This document shows positions 11,130-22,672 of a DNA stretch of 64,000 bases, piece by piece. Origin of the DNA: Centroberyx gerrardi. Its lineage: Eukaryota > Chordata > Actinopteri > Beryciformes > Berycidae. The position numbers and the translations under genes were made by a program. The stretch covers positions 24,547,063-24,611,062 of the forward strand of contig NC_135998.1 of the NCBI RefSeq assembly GCF_048128805.1, read 5' to 3'. The notes beneath the pieces are model-generated. The model did not search any database, was not told the origin of the DNA, and was given only the letters and a program-made list of their open reading frames with translations. How positions within the stretch are numbered: the stretch's first letter is position 1; every line of letters begins with the position of its first letter.

Positions 11130-11962
11130 TTACATATTTAAAAAGATGCTGTCATCGTCAATGGTGTAGTTTGCTTGGCGCTCAAGGAGTTGAATTTCCA
11201 AAGTAAATTTGCGCTTTTCAAGCTCCAATTTCTTTCTCCACTCGCAATTTCTCCGTCTCCATCTCTACTCTTAATATTTCTTTCTCCGTTAAAATCTTGT
11301 GGAGATCCTGACTTCGTCTCTTTGCTTGAGAGGGCTTAGGTGAGGGCGCTGCTGTGTTGGACTGAGTCTGTGTCACCGTCGCTGTCCTTGGTGCTAAAGT
11401 GGGCTGGTAGGATTAGGTCACCGGCGTCTGTAATGGATAAATGCATTAATTATCATTCAGCATAGACCTGTTTGCCTATAGGCTACCTTTGTGACTTGTG
11501 TCCATCAGACTAGACTACATCTAACTGCTGTTAGAGTCAGATGAAGTATCCTGTGTAGCCGCTTCAGTTTGGCCAAATTTCATGCCTTCTTCTGTGCTGT
11601 CTGGACCGTTTAGCCCCATAAAAGCGGGAGAATCATCCCCAAAGAGGTCCATTATTATTGTGCTGTATGGAGAAATTTTTGGTGCCGGTCCACCACCAGT
11701 TGGGGATTCTTAATGAGACGGGAATCTCTTCTTGTAGCCTGTAAGAGGTCTTTCCACTTTTTCTTGACCTCGTCCTCTGTCCGACACCCGACTCCCCCTT
11801 CGGCACAGTCGTTGACAGCTGCAGTAATCAATCTCCATACCGCCTTCTTCTTCTTATTAGTTATGTTGTTGTTCTGCTTTGCTGTTAGTACCGGCATGTA
11901 CTTGCTGTATAATTCAATTATATAGTATAGTTCATTTTTCGTTTTTTTGGTTCTGTGTCCAT
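11130..11962 (-). pseudogene. Harbinger Myb/SANT-like DNA-binding gene, degraded
   Basis: Autonomous Harbinger elements carry a second gene for a Myb/SANT-like protein that helps the transposase bind DNA and enter the nucleus. On the minus strand the frame starts MDTEPKKRKMNYT (ATG at 11962), breaks within an 11-bp stretch, resumes YSKYMPVLTAKQ and KKAVWRLITAAVN...EVKKKWKDL (11655-11897), shifts again to TGGGPAPKISPYSTIIMDLF, and ends in a Lys/Glu-rich coiled coil LERQANYTIDDDSIFLNM with stop near 11130. Two or more frameshifts indicate a dead copy. Confidence 0.75.
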
Positions 11963-12004
11963 TTTAATACTAGCGTAATCTATTAAGCCTACTGCCGCAA
12001 TCAA

Positions 12005-13345
12005 AACTCACTGCGATAGAATGTATCAGTGTGAGCGAGAGAGCCAGGTAGGCAGATTCCACTTTGTCCCTGTAGTCCCTCTTGGCAACTCTTATGGCCT
12101 TCCGGAGGTTGTATCTGGCCATTCTGTAAGCATCCAGATCCCCAGAGCCAAAGGCAGCAGTCTGTGCTCTCAGCTTAGCACGGACATCACCATTAACCCA
12201 GGGTTTCTGGTTGGGGAATGTCCGTATGTTGATCCTCGGGACGATGTCATCGATGCATGTTGTAGTGTTTGTTTGTATGCAGGCAGCAGTAGGATGGAGG
12301 TGTGATCGGCTCTTTACCCTGCGGCGGGTTTGTAACTGTCCCGGAATGCAGTATAACAATGATCCAGAGTCTGGTCACCACGAGTGGGAGAGCCAATGTG
12401 CTGGTAGTATTTTGGGAGCACTTTTTTCATGTTGGCTCTGTTGAAGTCGCCTACAACAATGAAAACAACCTCTGGGTGCACATTCTCTAGTCCACTGATA
12501 ACTCCATACAGCTCGTCTAGCGCGCATGTCTTATCCGCCTGTGGTGGGATGTAGACTGCTGTAAGGATGACTGAGCTGAATTCACAGGGCAGATAAGGTC
12601 TGACTTTAATGGTTAGGAGCTCGAGGTCAGGTGAGCAATGTGTTGCCAATACTGCTACATCCGTGCCCCACCGAGAGTTGACCATAAAGCAAACCCCTCC
12701 ACCTCTGCGCTTACCAGAGTCTGCTGTTCTGTCCTGGCCGTGGATGGAGAAACCGGCCGGTGACACAGCAGAGTCAGGCACCGCGGAGTCCAGCCACGTC
12801 TCAGTGAAAGCCAAAACACAGCAGTTCCCGATGTCACGCCTACTTAATCTGTGCGCTAAATTCATCCATTTTATTGTCCAGTAACTGGACATTAGCGAGT
12901 AGAATGGAAGGAAGGGAAGGATTGAAGTATCTTTTTCTGCTCCTGCATTAGAATCCCAGCTCGCTTGCCTCTCTTTCTCTTCCGCCAGCGAGTTTGTAAA
13001 CAAAGCGGCGGTAGAGTGAAGGGGGGCAGCCTGGTCCATAAAGTCTGTCGATTTAAAGTCTGTATTAAGCGACGAACGTATATCCAAAAGTGTGTGCAGC
13101 AGTGCAGAATGAATAAAAGAAAGTAAAAAATAACTAATAACTAAGACACAAAAAACTAAGAAGTTTGCAGGGAGTGCTCGCCAGTGCGGCCATGCAGCGC
13201 ACCGGAAGTAGAGATATGCCCAGCAGGTGATAACACCCACCTGTATTTCACATTGTTTCTCCAAGAGCTCACGTACCTGACCAGTGGTCGTATATTCATC
13301 ATCAGTTTTGGCTTTCGGATTGGCATAGTAGTCTGGTAAATCCAC
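12005..13345 (-). mobile_element. LINE 5' region with APE endonuclease domain
   Basis: A 343-codon minus-strand ORF (12314-13345) contains CVLAFTETWLD (catalytic Glu block), GGGVCFMVN, VYIPPQADK, VVGDFNRANMKKVLP (GDFN) and GDQTLDHCY, an APE-like endonuclease of a CR1/L2-type LINE. The first about 100 residues are not recognisable. The frame then shifts to 11970-12359, giving FPNQKPWVNGDVRAKLRAQT, the linker that precedes the reverse transcriptase. The SDH-containing end of the endonuclease is deleted and no reverse transcriptase follows, because the sequence meets the Harbinger remnant near 12000. This is a 5' fragment, unusual for LINEs. Confidence 0.75.
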
Positions 13346-13529
13346 TAGCCGCTCCGTAGCTATCTAGAGGACGTGCAGGAGATGTATAGCAGCCTTGGAG
13401 AAATAGATTTCCACTAGATTGTATTTCAATCCAGTCGTTACCAAACAGTACCCAAACGTTTACAAGCCAAAGTCAACAATTCAAAAAATCAAGAGTGGTT
13501 AAATCAAAAAGTAAAAAAAAAAAAAAGCT

Positions 13530-13694
13530 GACACGGAGGCAACAAGATTAGGAATAATACACACCTACGCCTTGGTAATCTTGGTAGTGGCTGTGATTCC
13601 TTGGGCTCTGACATCAGACCAGAACGGTCAATCAAAGGTGGTGGCAGCGTTAGGTTACCTCCTCTACTCAATCCAATATATTCTCTACCTTCAG
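13530..13694 (+). other. Orphan exon-like hydrophobic segment
   Basis: An open frame of at least 43 codons (no ATG seen) encodes a very hydrophobic stretch, including YALVILVVAVIPWALTS and VVAALGYLLYSIQYILYLQ, and ends exactly at a good splice donor (cag|gtatgg, 13695). It precedes the second torsin unit by about 100 bp. The second half loosely resembles the hydrophobic segment of torsin exon 1a ([18 protein letters not shown]), but the donor phase is 0 rather than 1 and the WISFN segment is absent. It could be an exon of an unrelated membrane protein carried with the duplication, or chance. Confidence 0.3.
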
Positions 13695-14437
13695 GTATGG
13701 GTTTGCTAAACCATCATCTCTTTTAGTAGGCTATACCCACTGGATCAAATGTGGTAGAATATAATGGAAATGAGATGAATAAAATGAAGATCTGGATGCT
13801 AACTAGTAATAATGAATGAATAACGGCTGAAAAGTTAAACTTAGAAAAGTTAAATTTATTCTTCTGTGGATGTCAGGCCCATGTGATTCTGTGTCCCACC
13901 TGAAACCACTGAACCCTGTTCAAAATGTTCAGGAGCCACCCCTGCGCTGCTGCCCTCTTCTGGCGGTTTTTCAGTATTATGTTTTTTTTGTTGTTGTTGT
14001 TGTTTTTTAGAAAATAAATTAAATTAAATTAAAAAGTAGGCACATTTTCTTCATTAACCTTCCCTTTGCCTAATTGACGTTTCTCTAACACTATTTGGCA
14101 GCCATAACGGATGAGAAATATGCATGACAAAAAGAAGAAGAGATATGCATGCAAGCATCTGGAAGTAGGATGTAGTGTCCTATTATCATCTCTGTGATGG
14201 GAATATGGAGGAGGACTTCATTAACAGATGATTCAAAGCTCAGGTGAAGTTCACCTTTGGACCGTGACGTCATGTCAACCCCGTCGCGCATGACAACAGT
14301 GCTGCTTGTTCTGCCACCGGCTAGCGTTGCCGCTGCTCGCTCTGATCCAACAATTTGTTTTGGATGCTGGAGACTCTGATTTTCATTTGCAATCTATCAT
14401 AGTTTAACTTAATGTAACGTGGTGACGACTGCGTGAA

Positions 14438-15649
14438 ATGAAGCCGAGAAAGCGACACGTTTTGTTGTTGTTGGTGTTGATGTTCGTGTGCACTGGCATG
14501 AACGAGGCGATTGAGCCCATCAGTACCAGCATAGCAGTTGGCATGGCAGCGGCTCTCACTGGCTTTTTAGCCAGGTACCAGAATATTTTGTATTATTTAC
14601 ACGAATGCTGTCGACCGGAGTGGATTTCTTTCAACAGATCAGGTAATGTTGGGAGCATCCAGCACAGCATAAGCATAGCATAAGTCTGAGCGTTTGATTT
14701 TGAACACATCCCTAATGGCATCTGGGTATTAGGGGAATACAACTTGTGGTGTGTATCGCGTTACTTTGAAACATTCACGGTGTCATAGCGATAGGTTTAA
14801 TGTTAACCGAGCGGAGGCATCTGCTACATCGCAAATGATATAAAGTACGCAACCTAAAACTAGCATTTTCAATTTCTCAAAACGTTAAACAGTTCTGCTG
14901 TTGAATGGAACTCGTAACAACTTTGTTGTCGCATTTTGATGACGTATTAGGAAATGCGCGCTCTCGGTGGCAGGCTGGTCTGTCGAATTACGGGTGTTCC
15001 TGATTGTTATGATTATTTAATCACACAACACTACTAATGTCAGCCATTAAGTGGTTTCTACAATGAAACCAACGTGCAAATCTTTTTTGTTATACGTTTC
15101 AATCGCAAGTGTCGCGGTAAATGCGTTCGATCCATTCACAGCAACGTTTGTTGTCGGTGTTGGTGCAGCTTTAGGACGGTGGATCTATGAGTATTCTCAG
15201 GAAAAATGCGATTCCAAATGGATCGCCTTTAATTCAACAGGTGAGGACATGCACAGGGTGTGTTTGTGTCTGTGCTTTGTCTGTAGCAGCGAGTGTTGTT
15301 TTGTTGCGGCTCCTGGGATGAAGATCTATAATTGGTTACATTACAGTTGGGAGTCGAAACGGGGAGCGTGTAATGCAAACCAAGCTCAAATGCTTCAACA
15401 ACAGATATGCCCTTTCACTCCCCTTCCACATTCTTCCTGGCTTAAATTCTTCCTGCTACAGGATTTGAATCAGACCTGTTACTGATGAAATGACATCCCT
15501 TTACGATATTATCGTTTATCGTCTTTTTAGTGGAACCATATGGTGGTGATATGATGATTTTGGATACCATGGCACAGTTCTGCTGCGTAAATTGATGATG
15601 ATGAGCAAATTTTATTTAAAATCTCAAACAAAATGAGTTATGAAAGGAA

Positions 15650-15680
<31 letters not shown>

Positions 15681-18600
15681 TCAGTCTTGTTTGACATCAC
15701 ACCTAACTTTACCATTCAGTTCAATGGGATGAACATTACTTTGATTATTTAATGTGATTTTGCATTCATGAGCCATATTGCGATATCGATATATTACAAA
15801 ATTCTTGATTATTATGATATTGATTTCTATCATATCGGCCAGCCCTACTTTACAGCAATCTGCGCAGATTATTTTAATGCATTAAATTTTGTATAGCCAG
15901 TAATATTGACCTTTTGCTCTGTACTTGTCAGGTTTGGAGACGGACCTGGAACGCAAACTGTTTGGGCAGCATATAGCATCACGCATCATTCTGAAAGCTG
16001 TGACTGGATTCATGAACAATGAGAACCCAAAGAAGCCCCTGGTCCTCTCTCTGCATGGATGGACCGGCACCGGGAAGAATTTTGTCAGTCAGATGATTGC
16101 TGAGAACATTTACAAGGAGGGAATGGACAGCTCTTTTGTTCATGTTTTCACATCAGAACTTCACTTCCCGCATGCAAGTCGAATTGAGACCTACAAGGTA
16201 AGCTATGTCTTGATCTAACATTAACAATAAGTAGGCTAAGACCCTTTTTATTTAGAACTGAAATGCAGTGATTTTGTTGTGTGTTATGATCTCTAGTTGG
16301 GTCTAGGGAGATAAAGGGGAGGCAGCACAACAAGCCAACCAGATGTGACTGTAATAACAGTTTTTATTTACAGTGCCCAGTGATAGAGATAGAAAAGGAT
16401 ATGTCTATTTACACATTTACAATTGACACACACAGCTACTGGTCCACAGGTGTTGGCAAAATCAAATAACTAAATAAAACAGAACCCACACTAACTAAAC
16501 CTGTTAAGAATTCTTGCTATTAAAGCCAGGTGATTGGTGAACGATGATGACAGCTGATTGACTAATTATGATGGACGGATGAATGGACGAATCATGGAGA
16601 GCTGTTTCAGATGAAGGAAACCTCTTAGTTAGACAGAGAGAGAGAGAGACATGGGGAGGGGAGGGAAGACAAAACTAATCAAACGCAGAGTGCAAGCAAA
16701 GACATGGCACGTAATGTTCTGTTTGTCATTCCTCATTAGTGACGTACCCTATTGTTTATCCTCAGACTCAGTTGCAGCAGTGGGTCAAAGGCAATGTCAC
16801 CAACTGTGCACAATCCATGTTCATCTTCGATGAGATGGACAAGATGCATCCTGGCTTGATTGACAGCATAAAGCCCTACCTGGACTACTACGACAAGCTG
16901 GATGGAGTTTCCTATCGGAAAGCCATCTTCATCTTCCTCAGGTGACAACAGGCCAAAAGCATTTACTTCAATCAGAATTTGTCATTTGTACCAAGGGAAG
17001 GAACCGGTCCGGGGAACAAAAATGAAAATGGAAAAACAACAATAACCTGGAATTACAGGAATTAAAAATTATTTCTAACATTCTGTAACATAACCATCCT
17101 TGTGAAAGCCAAATAACTGCTTATACTCTTCTCTTATGTTCCAAAAGTTTATTAGTTTTAGTTACCGCCACCAACAGAGTTGGACGGGGGCTGTTTTCAC
17201 CCCATTCTGTCTTCAGTGTTCAGTGTTCAACACTGAACTTCAGATGTAGCGTTAGTGCTGATTATCCATGTGGTGTTGCAATAATCGGCAGAAATGCTTA
17301 AAAGTGGCTAGAATTTGAACAGGCAGATCTCATGTCATGATAAATGGTGCATCTCCTGATGTGAAACAAGTTGGTAATGTGTCATGGGAGAAATTATGAA
17401 CTTTTGGTGAAAATCCAACATGTGGAACTGGAATATACTGATAATAGGGCTGTGACGGTTACCACATTACCATTGTAGCCCGTTGTACTTGCGCAAGTTG
17501 CGGTATGTTGCAGGGAGAAAATTGCAAAAATTTCTGTCAACCTTTTTGTTGGTGGAGACAAATAACAGACAAAAATCATCTGTTGTCTCAAATTGCCAAA
17601 TGAATAGCTTTGTTTATAGAACTGTTGTATAAAAGCAATATCACACCAGAGGGAGTGCTGTTGTACTGTATATCAGTACAGCTGTGATTCGGTTGTAGGC
17701 AGGAGGCCGCAGGCTGAGTGCCGAAGATAATCACAGCCGACTTAAATATGTTCACTCTGAAGTCTGACTATTCTGTGTTGTGTTGATTTTGCTAAATGTA
17801 AACAGATGAATGAATATGAATATGTTGCCTGTTGCTGATATTCCTCATAGTAATGCTGGAGGGGAGAGCATCACCCAGACAGCTCTGGACTTCTGGACTG
17901 CAGGACGAGACCGAGAGGAGATCGAGCTCAAACACCTGGAAGTGGCGCTCTCTCTGTCGGTGTTCAACAACAAGCAAAGTGAGTAGACTGCACATTCATA
18001 CTGTACATTCTGTGGCGCTGTACCTTTAGCAGTCATCGTCACGTGAAAACTGGATTTGATAAAAACAAAACAAAATCATTCCTTCCTACTTAAGCTGTCT
18101 CCAGAGTTTCCGTTATATACATTTTGCAGCGGCGGACCGCCGCTGCAAAATTATTGCCGCCGCTGCTTCAGAATTTTATGAAATGTAATGAAGTCGCAAT
18201 TACACGACTCTGCAGAGGGCTTTTAATTTGAAACGACGGATACAGGAAGTGGCGACACCCGGCCGATGTGAGAGGGAGAGAGAGAAAGAAGAGAAAAAGA
18301 AAGAGAAGAGAGAGAAAGGTAGATTAATAAACGTTGGTAAAATAATTGCCAACGATGTTTATATAAGCTATGTATTAAAATATTCCAGATTGCATTTTCA
18401 GATGAGTTTGTTAAAATATTTCTCCAAGAAGAGAAAGATGCCTGATGTCGATGAGGAAGATAGTCAGGTAACACTTTAGCTAGGGAGGGGCTCAAGGTTC
18501 TTAGCTATGCCCCGAAGTTTTGAAGGGAAAGAAATGCCTTCTGGTTCTAAAATATGTAACGTTAGTGGTGGCTACTACAATATTTTAATGTTCTTACTGG

Positions 18601-19187
18601 TTGCGTGATCAAATATTTGTGATGTGAGAGAATTATCTAACATTACTCATTTTCAAATGTAACCTTATTAGACAAGTAGACAGGCAGGAGTAGTGGAGCA
18701 GGAGAGCAGAGCAGAGTGGAGCAGGAGAGAGGGCAGAAAGTGAGGAGAGTGGAGTATGTTCTAAAGTTTGTTTTGCAGTCAAGTGTCACTTTATTTCATA
18801 TTTTTTAATTACCTATTGATATTCACTCCGACCACTGGCGTACTACGCGCTCGCACCACCCAGGTACAACAAAACCCTTTCCCCCCGCTGCTAAAAAAAA
18901 TCCTAGAGGAAACACTGTTCTCCTTTCAATCTTTTTCTGCAGGTGGGTTATGGCATACGAGCTTGATAGACAAGAACCTGGTGGACTTCTTTGTCCCGTT
19001 CCTGCCTCTGGAGCACAAGCACGTCGTCCTGTGCGCCCTGGCTGAGATGGAAGCCAAGGGCCTGCGGAGAGACCCTGATGTGGCGGACCGGGTGGCCAGA
19101 GATCTGGTGTATTTCCCCAAGCCAGAGAGAGTCTTCTCTGTCAAAGGCTGTAAGACGATAGACAGCAAGTTGGACTACTACACATAA
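14438..19187 (+). CDS. tor1: Torsin-1-like AAA+ ATPase, copy 2 (forms 1a and 1b)
   Basis: Exon 1a (14438-14642) or 1b (15063-15240) joins exons 15932-16197, 16766-16941, 17851-17978 and 18943-19187. All junctions keep phase, giving 339 aa (1a) or 330 aa (1b). In form 1a: signal peptide with MKPRKRH then a Leu/Val run (1-21), hydrophobic segment about 33-55, sequon NRS at the exon 1-2 junction, Walker A GWTGTGKN (111-118), a second sequon NVT (167-169), Walker B FIFDEMDK (DE 179-180), sensor-1 SNAG (216-219) and C-terminal [13 protein letters not shown]. The human Glu302-Glu303 pair is P-E here. The protein is expected in the ER lumen and nuclear envelope, dependent on LAP1/LULL1-type activators. 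No defect is visible, so this is the fully intact copy. Confidence 0.9.
15063..15240 (+). CDS. tor1: Torsin copy 2, alternative first exon 1b
   Basis: This coding first exon ([20 protein letters not shown]...) ends WIAFNSTG at donor gtgagg (15241), in the same phase 1 as exon 1a. Like 1a it supplies a signal peptide, a Gly/Ala-rich hydrophobic segment ([14 protein letters not shown]), a Cys and the WIxFNxS/T sequon. Because each first exon provides a complete N-terminus, they imply two promoters about 0.6 kb apart. I prefer ATG 15063 to the in-frame GTG at 15051. The equivalent exon in copy 1 is 1704-1866. Confidence 0.8.
15510..15847. mobile_element. hAT-like MITE in torsin copy 2 intron, left end lost
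   Basis: This element corresponds to 2297-2590 in copy 1. Here the right terminus tatcggccagcccta (15833-15847) is kept and the left terminus has been replaced by cgatattatcgtttatcg. A short (AT)n run lies at 15650-15668. Confidence 0.6.
17270..17750. repeat. Copy-2-specific segment in torsin intron 3
   Basis: About 480 bp with no counterpart in copy 1 replace about 130 bp there (4170-4300). The segment includes agggctgtgacggttacc (17447-17464) and a tail caggctgagtgccgaagataatcacagcc that look like parts of dispersed fish repeats. No coding potential was seen. Confidence 0.55.
18102..18917 (+). mobile_element. hAT-type DNA transposon remnant in torsin copy 2 intron 4
   Basis: The element is bounded by cagagtttcc (18102) and ggaaacactg (to 18917), imperfect inverted ends of the hAT type (CAGWGTTTCC). 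Copy 1 has the uninterrupted site (tctcatttcaatc), and the flanks here share tctc, consistent with an eroded target-site duplication. A plus-strand ORF ends [20 protein letters not shown] at a splice donor (gtaaca, 18468), like the N-terminal exon of hAT/ZMYM-type transposases. No transposase core follows, so it is an internally deleted, non-autonomous copy. Confidence 0.7.
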
Positions 19188-19930
19188 TCTCAGCCTCTGA
19201 CGGAGGCTACTGTCCATCGCAGACTGTGTGCACTTTTTAAAAAGAGAAGCTCTCGGCCCGACCACAGAGAGGAGGAAACGAAGTCGTCTGGACTCTGAAG
19301 AGGAGATTTCTCTGTCTGACCTCGGCCGTGTCGAGGACATCAGCAGGCTTTCTCCGATGTCGCGTCTCCCTTACACTGAATGGACGGGCTGCTGAAAGAC
19401 TACAGGGGCGGTTGAATGAAAAAATAATGAGATTGGAATGGTATCCTTTGTAACTAATTAAGGTGCTTGATCCCTGCCTTTTTATGTAGTATCGCAATGA
19501 GTCTTGAAGATGATTTCCTTTTTGTTTTCCAGAGAGCTGCTGCACATGAAGTGAAGTAATTAGAAAACAGAACTGTCCTCCTGTCAATGAAACTGTGGCA
19601 TGTGACTATTGTGCATTTATGGTGCACTAAATGACGTTTTGTAGTTTTTTTTAAATGTGTTATCCATATGGATTACTAGAAATACCTGCCTTAATCCTCA
19701 CCGTTTTTAGCTATCACCATTTTCTTTTAAAACAAAATGTTACCCACTGAGCTACAGTGTGTTATGCTTTGGTAAAACATTTTAACATTTTTTTGCACAG
19801 GTCATGAGTTCATAAAACAATATCACACTCATTTTCAACAGTGTCCAAGTGCTGAAACAGAAATAATTTAAAAAAAAAGGGTCTATATGTGTCACATATT
19901 ATAAAAGCATCATACGCCATAAAAATCACT

Positions 19931-22125
19931 TGATTTCTTTTTTGTCAATATTGTACAGCCACAGCCCATAGTGACATTACATATTTGCTTTCAGTACCTA
20001 ATTAAAAATATACTGTAGCTAATATATTTGCGTTTTCTTTATCCGCAGTCACATTTTTCAAGAAGTCATTTTGCCTTTTGAGGTTATTGATAATAAATTT
20101 TAATTAAAAAAAAAGCTTGTGTGCAGGTCATGACTATGGATTCTCAGAGCAGCTTAAGTTTGAGGTTGACTGTGTATGAACTCATGATGGTGGTCTGCAT
20201 GCAGAAAAACAAAAAACAAATACGTACCAAAGTTAAATGATTTTGAACTTATTCTCCAAATTGTGGACAGTTCAGAATGAATATTCAAATTAATAATCTC
20301 ATTGTATATCATAAAAGGAATGCTTGATTTTTTTTTCCTGTGAAAAGGAACCAAGATGTTACCAAACACAATTGAAGGATTTTGTTCCAAAATACTATGT
20401 ATCCATCTTTAAAAAAAAAAAAAAAAAATTATCTTGGGTGAAATTCATTACTCAATCAAAATTATAGATAATAATCCATCCTCATAAACGTTAGTGTTTG
20501 GTTGGTTTTGAGAAGGATCTGTGCTTCTCCAAATGGTGTATACCTAATTTTGGAACAAAACTGATACAAATGTTTTCATATCAATGACAAAATTTGACAA
20601 GCCATTACAAAACATCTCTGTTCATTTGAAGACAACTGTATATACTGTGCCTTACTGTTGCTGTACAGTTACTGTTCACATATTAAAAACCTGATTTGGC
20701 CATAATCTGTCTTCAGAATGGAAGAAAGTGTGTATGAAATTTAGTCCTGCCCAACCGTTTAAATTGTGGAAGGAAACATTTATGTTCTGTCCGATTTTGA
20801 GAAACCAAACATGGCTGACACTATACACTATATACTATTCTTTTTGACTTCTTCTTTCCTGTCGTTAGGCTGAGGGTTTACATATTCAGTTTAGGTCTTG
20901 GAGTGAAAAATATATGTATTTCTCCAGACTGGCTAATTAATCGGAGCACTATTTTGCTTCTTTAAATCATTTTATTACCATTAGTGTCAGTGGGGCAGAA
21001 GTATAAAGCAGAGGTAGGCTACACTTGTGACATCTTGTGGTTGCTGGTGGATGTTGGCCAACAGAGGACCGTCTTGTAGTTAAAAGCATGACGCAGTTAT
21101 GATGTTACTGAGTTGGGGAGCAGATATTTGCTGGAGCTGCTTCTCTGACAGTGAATGAGAGGCTGGCCTATTGGACACTAGTACCCGGTTTGAAATTTGT
21201 ACAACCATCCGGGTGTAGGCTACACCGTCGGGGTAGAGTCATTGCAAATTTCCCCATAGAACAGAATAGAATTCCTTATAAATAGCCTATATAGGCCTAT
21301 AATAATCCTAGAATCAAGTTTAAAATGATACTATACGAATATCCCAGCAAAATTACATGTCCCTATAGGAATATTTACCTGAGATAAAGGTCACTATAAA
21401 CTCTCTATTGAGTAGGCTACTACAGACTGTTAGTCACCATAGGAATAGGCTAATGTAGTGTTTTTTTCATTAGGACAGCTGACCTTTATTTCACAGATTA
21501 GTTACACTGTAGCCCATTAAGCTCTCCACTGGGAGCAAGTCAATCATTTCATTGTTGTTCACGGCAACTGCATAGTTCAGTTCAAGGGTGTTTGCACCAG
21601 TGAGGGATTTCTCTCTTTTCAGATTAGCCTGATGTGCGGTCTCTACATTGTACTTCATTGTATATTTTGTGCATTTCACTTGTTATGTTGTTACTCACGG
21701 GTCTCGCCATTTTGCTATCTAGCTTATATTATATTTTCTCCCTTTACAACACACCACAATACACCACAGAAAGAAAAGTAAAATATCACATTTATATGAC
21801 CTTTACATATTACTTTGAGCTCCGGTGCAAAAGTAACACTTGACTTTTTCCCAGTTTAGTCCAATACTAGTGGTATATAGGCTAAAAAAGAAACAACGTA
21901 TATGTGTCCCATTTCATTACTGTAGCAGAATAGAATTAAACACTCTTGGAAACTACCTTAAAGAGCAAGCTACAGCCCAGCTCTGTCCTACTGTTGTGTA
22001 CCAAGCTGTAAACATACAGTATATTATTTCACTGATTTCCCCCTGAAAAAACATTAGAAACATATGAATCCGGAGGGATATAGTTTCACATTTTTATGTA
22101 ATTGGCCCATTATTGCTAGCTACCG
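19931..22125. other. AT-rich intergenic DNA
   Basis: No gene was recognised. The stretch has poly-A and poly-T runs (20410-20430) and, at about 21280-21450 on the minus strand, a piece of a dispersed repeat that also occurs on the plus strand at about 24830-24980 and 50950-51120 (shared word agtttatagtgacctt and relatives). Confidence 0.4.
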
Positions 22126-22126
22126 A

Positions 22127-22325
22127 GTGGTAGCTAGTCCATGGTCCTCCAGACACTGCAACACCATATCAAGGGTCTTGAGATGCTCAGCCTCACTTGG
22201 ACCAGTGATAAGTATGTCATCCAGGTGAATCATCACATGGGGGAGACCACGAAGAATCCCTTCCCTCTCTGAAAGATAGCAGGATTAGAAGATACGCCTA
22301 AAGGCAATCGTGTGTAGGTATACAA
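22127..22325 (-). mobile_element. Ty3/gypsy reverse transcriptase fragment
   Basis: Minus-strand translation shows TRLPLGVSSNPAIFQRE followed by GLPHVMIHLDDILITG, the conserved Ty3/gypsy reverse transcriptase palm with the catalytic pair in the form HLDD. Only about 65 codons remain. It is not collinear with the RNase H piece at 26433-27110, which has the same strand but lies on the wrong side for a single element. Confidence 0.75.
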
Positions 22326-22641
22326 TCCTCTATGTGTGTTTTTATTTATGGAAGTGACAGCAACGGTTTGTGTGGAATAAATATAAGAAGGTCGAAGAAA
22401 TATAAGAAGCAGCAGTCTGCACTAAAGCAGCGACTGCTTATCACCAAAGGTGTCACCAAAATCAAGAAAAAGAACCATGCATTGTCACCGTAAGTGCATA
22501 GAGTAATGATGTTCAACGCATAGAATTGGATATTTTTGTGTTTTACATACCTGAGCAAACAAAATCTTCCCATATCCAACCCTCTCTTTCTTTGTCTTGT
22601 TCTTTCTCTATCCCACACTCACTTTCTTTGTCTCTCTCTTT

Positions 22642-22665
22642 CACACACACACACACACACACACA
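22642..22665. repeat. (CA)n microsatellite
   Basis: About 12 CA units stand immediately upstream of a possible splice acceptor (aaatag|ACT at 22673). Confidence 0.9.
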
Positions 22666-22672
22666 TAAATAG

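Larger units (their letters stand above)
13793..19930 (+). repeat. Tandem duplication unit, copy 2 (torsin locus)
   Basis: This is the second copy of the 1-5640 unit. It starts at ctggatgctaac (13793) and remains alignable through the 3' flank (the cacatattataaaagc region matches about 5620). It is longer than copy 1 because of a replaced segment in intron 3 (about 17270-17750) and an 816-bp transposon in intron 4. Confidence 0.9.
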
